This document shows positions 11,636-22,887 of a stretch of 64,000 nucleotides of DNA, piece after piece (position 1 is the first letter of the stretch; every line of letters begins with the position of its first letter). The stretch comes from Pollenia angustigena (Eukaryota; Arthropoda; Insecta; Diptera; Polleniidae), in assembly GCA_930367215.1 (NCBI GenBank), contig OV884057.1, positions 247,716,830 through 247,780,829 on the forward strand, written 5' to 3'. Under the pieces are notes generated by a model that was not told the DNA's origin, searched no databases, and saw only the letters and a program-made list of their open reading frames with translations. Position numbers and translations under genes: made by a program.

Positions 11636-11935
11636 TCATACTAATGCAAATAATAACCCCATTAAGATTAAAAATATACTGTAAGTATTTACCACCATTA
11701 TAAAAAGAGAAGATTTTCGTAACAACAAAACATTATTTAGGTTTGCGGATGTTAATTTATTGCGTTGTTTTGAGCAAATGTATTTCAAATCGGAAAATAT
11801 TTGTTCGCAAAGATATGTTGAGGAAAAAAGCGACAAACATTTGAAGGAATTTTTTTTTAATATAGTATAAAGCGCCCCGTCTAAATTTTTCAAGAACTCA
11901 ATAATATTTTCCCTATCTGGATAAAAAAACAAATA
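11636..11935 (-). pseudogene. hAT transposase C-terminal (dimerisation) fragment
   Basis: The minus-strand frame encodes a stretch like the hAT dimerisation region: SFKCLSLFSSTYLCEQIFSD followed by LKYICSKQRNKLTSANLNNV and LLL. The pattern of S-S-x-x-C-E-x-x-F-S followed by K-x-R-x-x-L-T-x-x-x-L is typical of hAT C-termini, especially those related to GTF2IRD2/ZBED-type proteins. There is no upstream catalytic domain, because the 5' part of the gene is gone and the element measures only 1.2 kb. It ends in a hydrophobic, probably out-of-frame tail. Confidence 0.7.
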
Positions 11936-12069
11936 AAAAAGATAATAAAACAAAAAAAGGTGTACATACATACAATTATTGCATATTTATTTATATACAT
12001 AAATATTTATATTATTTCTGTTTAGAGGCCTCAAAACAGGCCTTGCGATATTTTCGATAATTCCCGCTG

Positions 12070-13495
12070 AATGAGAGTGTTTCTCAGTAAACAATTATAT
12101 TTTAGGCTCGCAAAATAAAAGAGCGTAAGCGTACATGTGAATTAATTTCCACAATTGTGTATGGCGCTGACATTCCTGGTTTACAGTGAAGTACAGCGGA
12201 GCAAAGCAGGAAGGAAAGTTTAGTTAAGCAGAGTTTTCGAAAATAAAGAATATTAAAATAGACTAGAGAACAGTTTACTAAAGCAGGCTAAAGTACTATA
12301 CAGTACAGCACAGTGTAATAAAGTAAAGTAAAATAGTATATAACAAAATTCTTAAAAAGTAGAGTAAAAGTAAAAGTCTTCAATAACTTTCAATAATTTG
12401 TAAAAATTTTAAAAAAACTTCAATTACGAAATGCAACCTGTCTAATTTTTAAAAATTAAAAAAAAAAATAATTGTTTTAAAAAAAGTGTCAAATTCTAGC
12501 ACAGTGGTATTGATAGTTGTTTTTCAATTGCCCAGCAACAACCTGTCTAATTTTTAAAAATTAAAAAAAAAAATAATTGTTTTAAAAAAAGTGTCAAATT
12601 CTAGCACAGTGGTATTGATAGTTGTTTTTCAATTGCCCAGCAACAAATGGCCAGATAAACGTGTTCATGTTTCCGTTGACAATTCTTAACAACCAGTTAA
12701 AACATTCTGACTTCCCTTATCCACAGATTAAATTAGACTAATTGTTTATTAACTCATTTTGCTCGTAAATCTTTTGATTCGATTTTAAGAGTAGAATCGA
12801 AAGAAGTCGTATCGTAAAAGCGCCTCACAGTTGATGTGTTGTGTTATACAAATTTGTTGATTTTTCTGATTGTTTCGCTTCTTAAATCAAATATGTGATT
12901 TAAAATTTTTTTCTTTACTGAATTTTGTTGTTTGTGTGTCTTGCGATTAATCGTTTTTTACTATTTTGTATCTGGGTATCATTATTTTCCGATTTGAAAC
13001 CGGGTTTCTATTTTTTTTTTTTTTTTTTTAATATTTATATCTATTTGTTTTAATTTTTGGTTCCCCCACTTTAAATGTTGTTGGTCTTTTTAAGTTTTGC
13101 ATAGTGAATGATTTTTAGTTTTTTTTTTTAGTTCGAAATTGTTGTGTGTGGTCTTGGTGGATTTTAGTGGGTTTGTTTCGAATTATTTCGTTCTTTTGTT
13201 TTCGCTGTGTAGCGGAGTATTTAAAAACATAAATTTATGTTTCTTTGTTTATCAAAAACTATGACAAATTTTGTTTGATTTGATAACGTTTCAGGTTTTT
13301 AGTTAATTAATAAGTTAAGCTTTGTTGCATCTATTTTGTTCCTTCATTCTTTAAGGTTTTATTTAACAATTAATTAACAACAACAACAAAAAAAAATTTA
13401 ATTAAATACTTTAAGAAAATGTAAAATTTTGAACCTCAAACTTTAGTCGAGCAATTTTGAAAGGTTATAGGATCATTCCTTAGATGTCGCATATA
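12070..13495. other. AT-rich DNA, purine-rich patch and poly-T tracts
   Basis: Positions 12180-12380 are rich in agtaaag/agtacag words. 12890-13330 is T/G-rich with long T tracts, intron-like in composition. The only distinct feature is the perfect duplication at 12436-12645. Confidence 0.4.
12436..12645. repeat. Perfect 105-bp tandem duplication
   Basis: Units 12436-12540 and 12541-12645 are identical by eye, including an 11-A run and a 7-A run. Each begins acctgtctaattttt and ends caattgcccagcaaca. Identity through homopolymers means it is very recent, or a sequencing/assembly duplication. Confidence 0.9.
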
Positions 13496-14272
13496 AAGGG
13501 TGGTCCAACTAAAACGCACGATGTTTATTGTTAATAGGGAATAATCTTATTATTTTTTATTATTTTAGAAGGATCTGTGACAATTATGTGTGAAATTAAA
13601 TATCTGCATAAGGCTCGCCGATGCTCAATATTTGCAGTGACTCTGAGCCATAATTGAGGTTCAATGTCATTAATGTGCCGAATTATCTCATCCCCTAGCT
13701 CGCATATTGTTCTTTGCTTAATGAAGTACACTTTTTCCTTAAAATATTCGCAAAGAAAGAAGTCCAACGCCGATTAACCACGCATTCACTTGAGATTGAA
13801 TTTCTCGCGGAAAACAGCCATTGTTTCGTTGAAAGTGTGCAGAGTGGCACCATCTTGCTGGAATCACATATCTTCCAGATCCATATCCTCAATTCCTGGC
13901 CACAAGAAGTCCGTTATTATCTCGCGAAAGCGAACACCATTCACGGTAACTGCTTAACCGTCCTCATTTTCGAAGAAGTACGGCCCGACGACACCGCCAG
14001 CCCATAAACCGCACAACACAGTCACTCTTTGTGGGTGCATCGGCGTTTATTTTTTTACAGACCCGGTTTGCAGAAATTTGCGCGCAATTCTCCCAATTGT
14101 GGACACATTTAGTCGATTATGCTAACCAAAAAATTACGAATTGCACGAACAATCTTAATGCGCCGCTCAATTGGAATGCTCTCCATGGTTGAATTTGTAA
14201 AACACTGAAACAACGAAATGTCAAGTTAAGTTGGGCAAAATAAACATCGTGCCATATGGTTGGTCCACACTT
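13496..14272 (-). mobile_element. Mariner-family element B, internally deleted
   Basis: The left end aagggtggtccaactaaaac continues gcacgatgtttatt. The right end, inverted, gives aagtgtggaccaaccatatg then gcacgatgtttatt, so the TIRs are about 33 bp. A TA precedes the left end; the right flank has mutated to CA. The length of 777 bp against 1.24 kb for its relative at 52853-54088 shows a large internal loss. Confidence 0.8.
13531..14186 (-). pseudogene. Mariner transposase, internal deletion and stops
   Basis: Starts MESIPIERRIKIVRA, and after a frame change shows VSTIGRIARKFLQTGSVK, the N-terminal DNA-binding part. Near 14040-14055 the sequence jumps to a region equivalent to HPQRVTVLCGLWAGG, dropping the first catalytic Asp. 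The second Asp is seen in FQQDGATLHTF, with a stop just upstream. The third-acid region has lost its usual form (VGLLSLRIF-like in one frame, LDFFLCEYFKEK in another). The C-terminus DEIIRHINDIEPQL matches the copy at 52.9 kb. Dead. Confidence 0.8.
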
Positions 14273-14364
14273 CAGGGAGCTTTTATACAATTTGACCTTT
14301 AATTTAATAATCTTTGTTTGATGCCACCCAGTATAACTTAAAAACACGCAGGAAATTTGAGCTT

Positions 14365-15370
14365 AAAACGAAGCAGATTTGTAAGGGAGAAATGTAAGAG
14401 TTTCACTTAAGGCTAGATTATACTATTATACTTTGTATTTATACATGTCATAAACTCAAGTAATATGACAAAGTGTGATAGTGCGAATGTATTGTGTCAC
14501 GAAAATGACAAGTATTATGAAAAAAGTTTGACATTCCATACGACTTCATCGTTTTTTGAAAAATGTCTAAACAATAATACTTTTCATTGGATCAGGGTTG
14601 CATTTTATTTCATGTGTGAGTGTTTATACTTTGTGTGATAGTGTGGACACAAACTGTCATGTTACATTAGATTTTTTGACAACAAAAAAATTAGATTTCT
14701 ATCTCACAAAGTATTATGGGATACGTAAGAATGCCGTTTCACTTGGAATATTATTTTTTCATTTATGAAATTAATGAGGAGTTCCTTCACTTACTTTACT
14801 GCATCTATGTATGTCTTATTGCGCATAATTGTCCGCTTATATTTTTAAATGTACCATTAGTGCTTCGAAAAATAATAAAATATTTTATTAGGACGCTACA
14901 GCACAGTATTTATGTAAATTATGTTTTTATGTTATTAAATAAAGATTCATATGAGAGTTCTTTGTGCCCAATAAAAAATGAAGCTTCCAACGAAGCAGGT
15001 TTGTAAGGGAGAAACATAAACGTTTCGCATATCATTGCGCTCACGGAAGGCATGAATTTTATATGGCGAGTTCAAACTTTGAAGCAATACATTTTTGACA
15101 CATTAAGCGCTTTATTCAGCGCATATAAAAATTGTTGGATGTAATGATCAGCCTTACACATCGAATGTTTTGACACAGTTATTTTTTTATTCTCCCTTAC
15201 AAACATGCTTCATAGTAAGGGAATACCGTAGCACTTGAAATGTTATTTTTTTTTATAAAAGTTGTTAGAACTCTCACTTACTTAACTGCATTTCTGTATG
15301 TCTTATTGCGTAGTGCATAATTGTGCGCTTATTTTTTTAAATGTAACTTTAGTGCTTCGCAAATGCTTTT
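14365..15370. repeat. Repeat cluster: 150-bp direct duplication and shared MITE-like ends
   Basis: Positions 14728-14875 and 15228-15370 are direct copies of about 80 percent (shared cttatttaactgcatctatg-like text, tatgtatgtcttattgcg, then gtgcttcg). The phrase ttgtaagggagaaa occurs at 14379 and 15000, and inverted near 15191 (tctcccttacaaa). Region 14400-14715 also holds repeated actttgtRtRatagt words. Probably remnants of one non-autonomous element duplicated locally. Confidence 0.5.
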
Positions 15371-15620
15371 TCAACATCGAGTAACACCAATGCAGTGGAT
15401 TTATCTGATACCAGGCCGCTTTTGACATCGTTACAAATTCGTTTGACTTGATGAATAGTCGAATGCGACCTTCTGAATCCAAATTGTTCATCAGGTAGAA
15501 TGTGATTATTTTCACGAAATACTGTAAGCTTCTCACTTATAATTTGTTCTTAAATTTTTCCTAGAATGCTTAACAAACTGATTGGCCTGCAGTTTTCTGC
15601 CCTATTTGGCAAAGTGATAA
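15355..15620 (-). pseudogene. Non-LTR retrotransposon reverse-transcriptase fragment (Jockey-like)
   Basis: The minus strand reads, with one stop, through reverse-transcriptase blocks: CRPISLLSILGKI, EQIISEKLTVFRENNHI, then LPDEQFGFRRSHST and LVLLDVEKAF. The PISLL...DEQFGFR...HST...LDVEKAFD order is characteristic of fingers/palm of Jockey/CR1-type LINEs. Only about 90 residues remain, with both ends lost. Confidence 0.8.
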
Positions 15621-15849
15621 AATTTTTTGTTGGGAGATGAAATTTATTCGTCTTAAGCTAATTTTAGGAAGGAGGTTTATTTGAGACCTACTGGTTATTT
15701 TGGGCCAACCTGCACAACATTTTGTCGTAACATACAAGTAACTATCTTAAAAGTAATTGTTGCCAAATGTTCTATCAATGACGACATTTCTAAGGAAGTA
15801 ATGACATTAAAAGCTATTTTTTCAAAAAAAAACTTTTATGGGAGCTATA

Positions 15850-16285
15850 GTGAAATATTCGAGTACCTTAGCAGTATATTAACTAGGGATGGTGTCGCAA
15901 ACGATGATTTACATAACCGAACTCGCATAACACGCATAGCGATTGCTCCACTAAAACAAATATGGCTTACGAAGAAAATGAATTTGCCTTCGTAAAATCA
16001 GTACTTCTTTATGGCTGTAAAATATGGTTAGTCACCGCTTAGATTACGTTTCGCATCCAGATATTCGGCAATAGGTGGTTGCGTCGCATTCTAGCAATAT
16101 GCGGCGCCAAACCATTTCCCGCTAAAAACTGCTATGCAAAACAAAGCAAAGCACGATTGATTGGGAAATTTTGACACGGAAATACGGTTGGATTGGGCAT
16201 ACTCTAAGGAAACTTACGACGGAAATAATCCATGAAGTGCTGCACCGGAACTCCCAAGTGTAGAAGACGAGGACGTCCTTGACCC
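15850..16285 (+). pseudogene. RTE-type LINE C-terminal fragment
   Basis: The plus strand shows FEYLSSILTRDG...DLHNRTRITRIA, QIWLTKKMNL, then, in other frames, the equivalent of SVLLYGCKIWLVTA and WIGHTLRKLTTEIIHE followed by RRRGRP-like text. This order (FxYLGS, LYGxExW, RxRWxGHxxR, R-rich tail) is the C-terminal region of RTE-clade reverse transcriptases. Several frame changes and stops. It faces opposite to the Jockey-like fragment just upstream. Confidence 0.75.
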
Positions 16286-16289
16286 ACCT

Positions 16290-17148
16290 GGCGAACAATA
16301 GTGTAAAATTTTACATATGGACCGTTTTCAGTACAGTTTGGCACGGTATAAATAATAAAATATTTTTGGGTTTAATTAAATATAAATTGCAAAATAATAA
16401 GATGGCTTATGGATACAAAGACTCTTTTCCAGAAGGAATTAACATTTTAAATACCCTACGCCTTGGCAACAATTATAACATATACCGAAAGTTGCAGACA
16501 ACGTAAACATGGAAAGCAAATCAGCCGGGCGGACGAACGGAAATCTTTAGACTGATTCAGAAAATGATTCTGAATCGATCAGTATACTAAATATTTCTAT
16601 GTGTTACACACATCAGCACAAAAGCATAATTCTCTTCCCATTAATGGTGGCATGGGCTTGTCGCACGTTTAACGAATAAAGCCATACATTCTCAACTTTT
16701 CTACACACAACATTTAGTGTGAATGTATCAAAATTTAATGTTGCCATAATCGACAGTTGGTAGCACGCAATGATTATGTTGTTCCTGCCACGACAAACAA
16801 TCCGACCAACCGAAAACATAATGATGGTAGTAAAGAAGATGTTGGTAATAAAATTTGAATTTATGACAAGATTCCATTAAAGCTTCTTCATCATTTCAAC
16901 GCAACATTTTAATATCACAAATAAAATAAAAGACCGGTTTTCTTGTTTGTCAAGAGGAGGTAGCAAAAGTAAAAATCAATAAAGTTTTCCAAATTTGTTA
17001 AATAAATTTGAAGAAGGATTGCATTTAATTTTATTATTTCTTTATTAAATTAAATTAAACACGTTGTTTTTTTATATTTAGCACCTGGTTCTTAGAGGCA
17101 ATTTTGTCTAAAAAATTTCAGTTTCTAGATTGCAAATAAAGCATAACA
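16290..17148. other. No recognised feature
   Basis: AT-rich. An imperfect palindrome at 16551-16585 (actgattcag ... ctgaatcgatcagt) is noted. No gene. Confidence 0.4.
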
Positions 17149-17327
17149 TACAGTCTACAACTGAAATGAAATGCTTAACATTTACACTAAAATGATGTTA
17201 GTGTTAAGTATAGACTCATCATGTTAGAGGTTTTCTTATGTTATACAACGGTTGTTTATGCAAATGTTTTAACAACGCTTTTATAACCTCATGTTATTAA
17301 AGCAAATCCTGTCAGTTGTAGACGGGG
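17149..17327. mobile_element. Small MITE with GTCTACAACTGA ends
   Basis: cagtctacaactga (17151) and tcagttgtagacggg (17312) form a short inverted pair around 180 bp of non-coding DNA containing aacatgR/tgttaa repeats. The target duplication is unclear. Confidence 0.5.
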
Positions 17328-17329
17328 AG

Positions 17330-17865
17330 TAAGACCAGAATGACAGCAACATTTTTAAGGGGTGTTCACAATCTGAAGAAACATTTTTTTTCCAGCACAT
17401 GTGTTATCAGTAAAAAAAAAACAAAGGCAATTTTTTGCCCGAACATTTAACGTTGAAATTATTTTTTTCAAACATATTTGGGGGATTTTAACGGCGTGCT
17501 ATAAAATTATATTCCTATAAATCCTAATTTTTCACAAAAGTTAAAATCAATTGTTGTTGTGATTCATACAAAAAGGTTCTAAAATAATAACTGCTGTATT
17601 TATTAAAAATAAAATAAGTTTGAAATGTGTTTTAAGGCAACATTTTCATACAAATTTTTCTTAAAATACAATTCAAATCCATTTTAATTTGTTTATGAAC
17701 ACGGCAGTAAGACTTTTTATGTTGTGGTTATGGTTTTGTCAAACCTACACGGTAGAAATCGAAATTATGAAAAGTTTCTCCTGGCAGTCATATTTCTTCA
17801 CGTTATTATTTTAAGGCATATGGCTTTATGACTACCTTTTGAATCGCCCAAATACAAATAATTAC
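17330..17865. other. No recognised feature
   Basis: AT-rich sequence without motif or repeat structure that I can support. Confidence 0.4.
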
Positions 17866-19508
17866 TACCCGATTAACTGATCGGTTAATTTAAAATTGGC
17901 TTTTTTCGATTAACGATTAAACCGGTTAATTTCAGTCGATTAACCGATTAACCGAAGTAATAAAATTTTAAATTTTTTGTAGTATTTTAACATATATTTT
18001 TGTGTTTTACAAAAATGTATTTGTATAGTAAAATATTTTTCCTTCTTGCAATACATTATTTAAATACAGTACAAGATAAGAATATGTTCGGTGCTGAGCT
18101 TTGCCAGGATGAGTCAGATGATGGACTGACAATAAAATAAACTCTCGATTGTAACACAAACAATCTTTTATCAGAATTCGGTTAATTAATTAACCGAAGC
18201 AATTAGAAGTGTTTAAAATTTTTAAAATTAAAACTAAATTCTAATTATGTCATAAGGGAGGATTTTAAATGTTTAGAGAAATACTGGAAAAGAATTGAGA
18301 AATAAGATAAGCTGCATTAAGGATTGCTTTCGAGATCTCCCTTTCATTCGTGAACATATGTACTTCTATGCCAAAGTTTATGTTTCTAGATAAAAAAAAC
18401 AACCAGTTGAAAAACAAAAAAGTACCAAAAGTTATTCTCATCCGCTCATGACATTCCATGTTAAATTATTTTTATAGGTGCAATATTAATGACAATTGAA
18501 AAAATTACCAGTAACGGACAAAAAGTACCAAAAAGACACCTCATACAGACTCTCATTCACTGAGGACCTTGCAGGTCTGAGGACCTTAGGTCCAATACTA
18601 ACCGAAATTAAAAAAAAAAATACAAGTTAAATAACAAAATTGTACCAAAAAATTCTTATCCACTCAGGACGCTTATTTTTATAGGTTAAATATTAGCTTT
18701 AAATAAAGAAAGTACCATTGTAAAAAAAAAATCTAAGGAAAGGAATTAAGTTTCCCATATTCCCCTTTTTTGGTACTTTTTTCTCCCCATTAAAGTATTA
18801 AAAATTGCAATATTGCATTGGGAGCCTGACAATTAACGTTCGAATTTCGAAAAAGTACCGAATTCGTATTTGGATTTTTTAGATTAGTTTCGAATGTGAT
18901 AGTACCAGACACGTGTCCGCTTATTTTTTTTAAGAGCAACGATAGGTATTACATTTTTTTGTATCTCTTTTAGTTATGGATATATAATATAACCGAATTT
19001 ATCAGTTTTTTACCCTTTTTACCCCCTTAACATTCGAACAAACTTTCATGAAAAGAACGCATATAATATTCTCTGAATTCTCGGGAGTTTGCAATGTTTA
19101 GGTTTAACGTTTTGACCCAAAGAGCTTGTGACCGGATATTTTTCTATTTCGCTCTTTCTGGCTTAGTTTTCGAAACAACGTCGTTTTAAACTTCTAATGC
19201 TTCTGTTTTTTTAAGACACTATGGAGTTACCTAGTTTTGTCAAAAAATACATGGAGTTATCTACTCTTTACATACAAATTTTGATCAAGAATGGTTTTTT
19301 TTGTTATGTCATTGTTTTTTTTTTACTAATAAATACCATATTAGAAATCATTTTTGCATTTTTATATATTGATATTACTTAATTTATAACAAAACTTTAT
19401 TAATCGGTTAACCGATCAATTACGAAATTAACCGATTAGAAACCGATTAAACCAAAACCTCGGTTAATTAATCGAGCGATTAACCGATTAAAGCAAAAGC
19501 CCGATAAC
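17866..19508. mobile_element. Element with TTAACCGATTAACC-rich ends
   Basis: Both ends (17866-17960 and 19395-19508) carry clusters of cggttaat/attaaccg words in both orientations, and inverted they begin similarly (cccgattaactgatcgg against cgggcttttgctttaatcgg). Between them lie gtaccaaaa iterations (18430-18730) and a block at 18900-19290 that is inverted relative to 26640-26900 (gcttgtgacc, aaacaacgtcgttttaaact). No transposase frame; boundaries approximate. Confidence 0.45.
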
Positions 19509-19734
19509 CTACATAACATAGATTTCTTTTGCCGGATCCATGCTTGCCAATGGGTCCCAAAAAAAGCTCAATCTCGAAAATCTGTCACAAAATACTGTGG
19601 TGGAATACGGTCGGTTTTGACCGACTATTCTTTCTTACTTGTTTTTAATAAAAGAGATGTTTATGAAAAAATTGCACAGTGAGACAGGAATTCCAAACGG
19701 TCAATGTTTAAGTTGTATTAAATTCTGCTTTTAA

Positions 19735-19980
19735 TATTCATCTAAGACCCCATAAAGCTATATATTCTAGGTCCTTGTGTAATTGTAAGCCGATTTATTT
19801 ATGTCTGTCGATCTGTCCGTCTGTTCAAAACACCTTCGAACAACTCAAAAGAAAAGAACAATATTGGTGTCAAATTGTTTCTAGGTTAGGTTCATTGGGC
19901 AGCCAACTCGATGACGGCTCACTTAGGTCCCTTTATGGTACCCTGAGTCAGTGACCAGAGTCAGCCAGTAAGACCTTAAA
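19735..19980. repeat. Dispersed fly repeat (header with GTCCGTCTG) plus tail
   Basis: Begins tcatctaagaccccataaag, then gtctgtcgatctgtccgtct. Positions 19884-19975 carry ggttaggttcattgggcagc, a phrase resembling LINE 3' tails in flies. It matches the headers near 52.81 and 54.88 kb. Confidence 0.5.
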
Positions 19981-20398
19981 AAATTGATAATTCTAATACA
20001 AAAACTAGTTGGTATATTTTATAAGCTCACGCAAAGAAAAAAACATGGTTGATGCGATCACAATCGCAAACTATCAATTATTGTCTCAAACATATTATTA
20101 TGTTCAGAAGAAAAACGAAAACGACCTTTCCAACCATGTTTCTATATTTCCCAAAACCATGCAAAATGTCTATTTCAACATGTTATATGGTTCTCACCAT
20201 TAACACAATAACAAACTTATTCTCAAAAATTTTTTTTATTAAAAATACAAATGTATGTTAATACACTTTGTTTTATATAAACAGTAAAGTATATATTAAA
20301 AAATAAAATTAAATATATACATACATTTAAAACTGCACATTAAAGAAATTTGGTTTTCTCAATGTCTCATTTGCTTCTATTCTGTCGCAAAGCTTACC

Positions 20399-21122
20399 AG
20401 TGCCCATGTTCTGTAACTCTCGCGTGGAGAAAGTTTTCGATTAAAATGTGTGAAATGAATCAAAAATGCCATAAACTGAAACAACCAGCTGTTTTTCTCA
20501 CTTAACTGTGTCTGTAACTTTTTTTGGCGAGTACAAGCTGTCACGTAAGGAAATTACTAGCCAATTTACAAAAAAAGTGTGTGTGTAACAGTTTGGTGAG
20601 AAAAGTTCCCGCTTTGAACTGTCATATAAACTCACGAATAAAAATGGGGCGAAAAAAAATTTGAACACTAAAAAACAATTAAAAATGCAAAATGCAAAGA
20701 ATAATAATAATAATATTTTATTCTTGGCACATTTTTCATTGTTTTATTATTTTGCTTTTAACATTTTTATAAAATATACGAATGTCTTCAAAGCCCGTTT
20801 GCAAACAACAAACATTAAAGTCGCTCTTTACACAATTTGGCATAGCCGACGGTTGTGTTTTCGCCGCCGTCGTTGAAAAATTTTCAATTTAAGTCAATTT
20901 TGGTCGCCGTCAACGATATGTGTTACTGGCGTTCTGAACGTCTGCAATGTCACATCGGCTTCGAGTGCAATTTTATGACATTTATAACGTAACGACGTAA
21001 TCTCTTTGATAGATGAGTTACAGACACACATTTTTCTCACTTTTCGAGAAACGATGGAATATTTTGTTTCACATCTTTTCGATGCAAGAAGTTCTCACTA
21101 AAGTTACAGAACATGGGTACAG
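20399..21122 (+). mobile_element. Non-autonomous element GTGCCCATGTTCTGTAACT, copy A
   Basis: Left end gtgcccatgttctgtaactc (20399), right end inverted gtacccatgttctgtaactt. The 724-bp interior is non-coding and has repeated ctgtaact/gttctcac words near the ends. The same sequence in opposite orientation forms 25173-26232. The interior cattaaagtcg at about 20813 is the uninterrupted version of the site where the other copy carries a hAT MITE. Confidence 0.75.
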
Positions 21123-21188
21123 CACTCATCTGCCAATTATTTATTTTCCTTTTTGTAGGTGTTTTTGGCTGCAAGAAAGACAACGTTT

Positions 21189-21212
21189 ATGTATGTATGT
21201 ATGTATGTATTT
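21189..21212. repeat. ATGT microsatellite
   Basis: Five to six tatg units in tandem. Confidence 0.9.
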
Positions 21213-21698
21213 TTATAATTATATGTATTTAAATCACTTACCTGTTTTAATAAACTTATAAGTTTTTCAAGGCAGCATTTCCTTTTTCTCCCTGAAAAAA
21301 GTTTTAATTATTTTGTAATAATCCAAGTTGTCCAATGCTCGGAGACGTAAATGACGTGAAGAACATTTTATTTTCTTTATAAACGCACATTGTTTGTTTT
21401 TAAAATAAATGTTTGGTCAATTGGGGAATGTGTTTTAAAGCAATCAAAAATTATGGTACTAAACATACCGTTTGTGTGCAACTTATATTATGATTTCAAT
21501 TGTATAGTTGAAAATATATATGTTATACATAGAAGCAAACATTTCACATAATTTAATATGTTAAGCTAGATTAGAGTAACTTATTAGGTGTAAAACACCA
21601 TATAATTTTATTTTAGTGATTTTGAAAATGTTAAGGCCAACAAATATTTTTTCAAGTTATATTAGGACTATAATAAACTTATAAGGGTAAACATATTA
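21213..21698. other. No recognised feature
   Basis: AT-rich flank of the next element. Confidence 0.4.
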
Positions 21699-21707
21699 GG
21701 TAAATAT

Positions 21708-22878
21708 GGCGCTGCGAAATTTGGCCCCAGGAAATATGGCCCCAAAATATAATGCAAATTGACACCAAATTTGGGGCTATTTTTCATAATGCAACATGGC
21801 CCCATTTTTTTAATGAAAAATTACCCCAAAAAAATGAAAAATAACCCTAAAAATAAAATGAAATATGACGCTAAATTTGGGGTAATTCTTCATTATGAAA
21901 AATTACCTCAAAATTTGTAATGAATTTTAACCCCAAAAAAGAGCATAAAAAAGTTATATTAAAAATGTTAGGTGGAGTTCATATGCCCGAGACTAAAAAT
22001 CCCAAATTTAGAATCCCGATTTCAAAATGCGGAAAATTAAACAGTTTTGGTTTTAAAAATCGTACGATTGATAGCATGGTTGGGCTTTCGAACATGCACA
22101 AGGATTTTTTTCTCAATGGTATAACGAACACTGGCTTTGCTTACTAAAGCTTCAAGTTATAGACGGCCTTCGGCCGGGCGAAAGGATTTTCTTCTTTATG
22201 GTATAACGGACACTGGCTTCGCTAACAAAAGCTTCTCTGTATAGCCAGGCTTCGTCCGGGTGAAAGTATTTTCTTCTCTTTGATATAAAGAACACTGGCT
22301 TCGCTAACTAGCTTTACTACATAGCCTGCCTTCGGCCGGGCGCAAGGATTTTCTTTTCTATGGTAAACCGAACTCTGGCTTCGCTCAGTAAAGCTTCTCT
22401 TAATAGTCGGCCGTCGGCCGGGCTCAAGGATTTTTTCCTCTGTGGTATAAAAAACACCGGCTTCGCTAACGAAAGCATCTCTGCATAACGAAAGCATTCT
22501 CTACTTTGGTATAAGAATTCGGGTTTTTTATGTTGTCCCTAGAAACTTTTACATAGAATTTTATAAAATTTGTGTAAAAATGTTTGGGGTGATTTTTCAT
22601 TTCTTAAAATTTGCATTTTTTATTAGTAGACGAAAAATAGCCCCAAAGTAAAAATTGTGATTTTATTTGGGGCCATTTGTCATTCCTTGATATTGGGGTC
22701 ATTTTTCATTCCACTTAAAATGCAAAAACACCCTAACGAAAAAATAAAAATTAACCCTAAAAAAAACAAAAAAAAATTGGGCCAAAATTGCGTGTTGTTA
22801 TGTCTCATGTAAAATGTTGGGCCCGTTTTTCATTTTTCTTTTGGGGCCATATTTCCTGGGGTCATTTTGCGCACCGCC
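21708..22878 (+). mobile_element. GGCC-rich tandem-unit element, copy 1 (9-bp TSD)
   Basis: Termini GGCGCTGCGAAATTTGGCCC and, inverted, GGCGGTGCGCAAAATGACCC are followed by ccaggaaatatggcccc. GGTAAATAT is duplicated at 21699-21707 and 22879-22887. Subterminal arms are made of ttggggY/ccccaaa and tttttcat words. The core (22140-22500) is a tandem array of ~80-bp units. No transposase is encoded; the 91-codon minus frame at 22222-22497 is only the array translated. TIRs with an 8-9 bp duplication suggest hAT, P or Mutator mobilisation. The superfamily is not assigned. Confidence 0.75.
22140..22500. repeat. ~80-bp tandem array in copy 1
   Basis: Units contain in order tggtataacgaacactggct, tcgctaac, aaagcttctctgcatag, then ccttcggccgggcgcaagga. 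The ggccgggc word falls at about 22168, 22248, 22330 and 22412. The palindrome gccttcggccgg within each unit is GC-rich in an otherwise AT-rich region. Confidence 0.8.
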
Positions 22879-22887
22879 GGTAAATAT

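Larger units (their letters stand above)
10890..12069 (-). mobile_element. hAT relic with GAGGCCT-containing ends
   Basis: Left end cagcgggcgaaatgtgcggt, then gcgaggcctattgtgaggcc. The right end read inverted gives cagcgggaattatcg, then gcaaggcctgttttgaggcc. The CAGCG start fits hAT termini. It contains a transposase C-terminal piece on the minus strand and a small MITE at 10957-11211. I could not see a convincing 8-bp duplication, so the superfamily rests on the protein and the terminal bases. Confidence 0.6.

Noticed and set aside
16551..16585. Palindrome around actgattcag
   Set aside because: Short, imperfect and isolated; no further structure around it.
22222..22497. 91-codon minus ORF with repeated SEAxVxYxxExKILxPGR peptide
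   Set aside because: It is just the ~80-bp tandem unit translated; unit length varies and frames break in the other copies.
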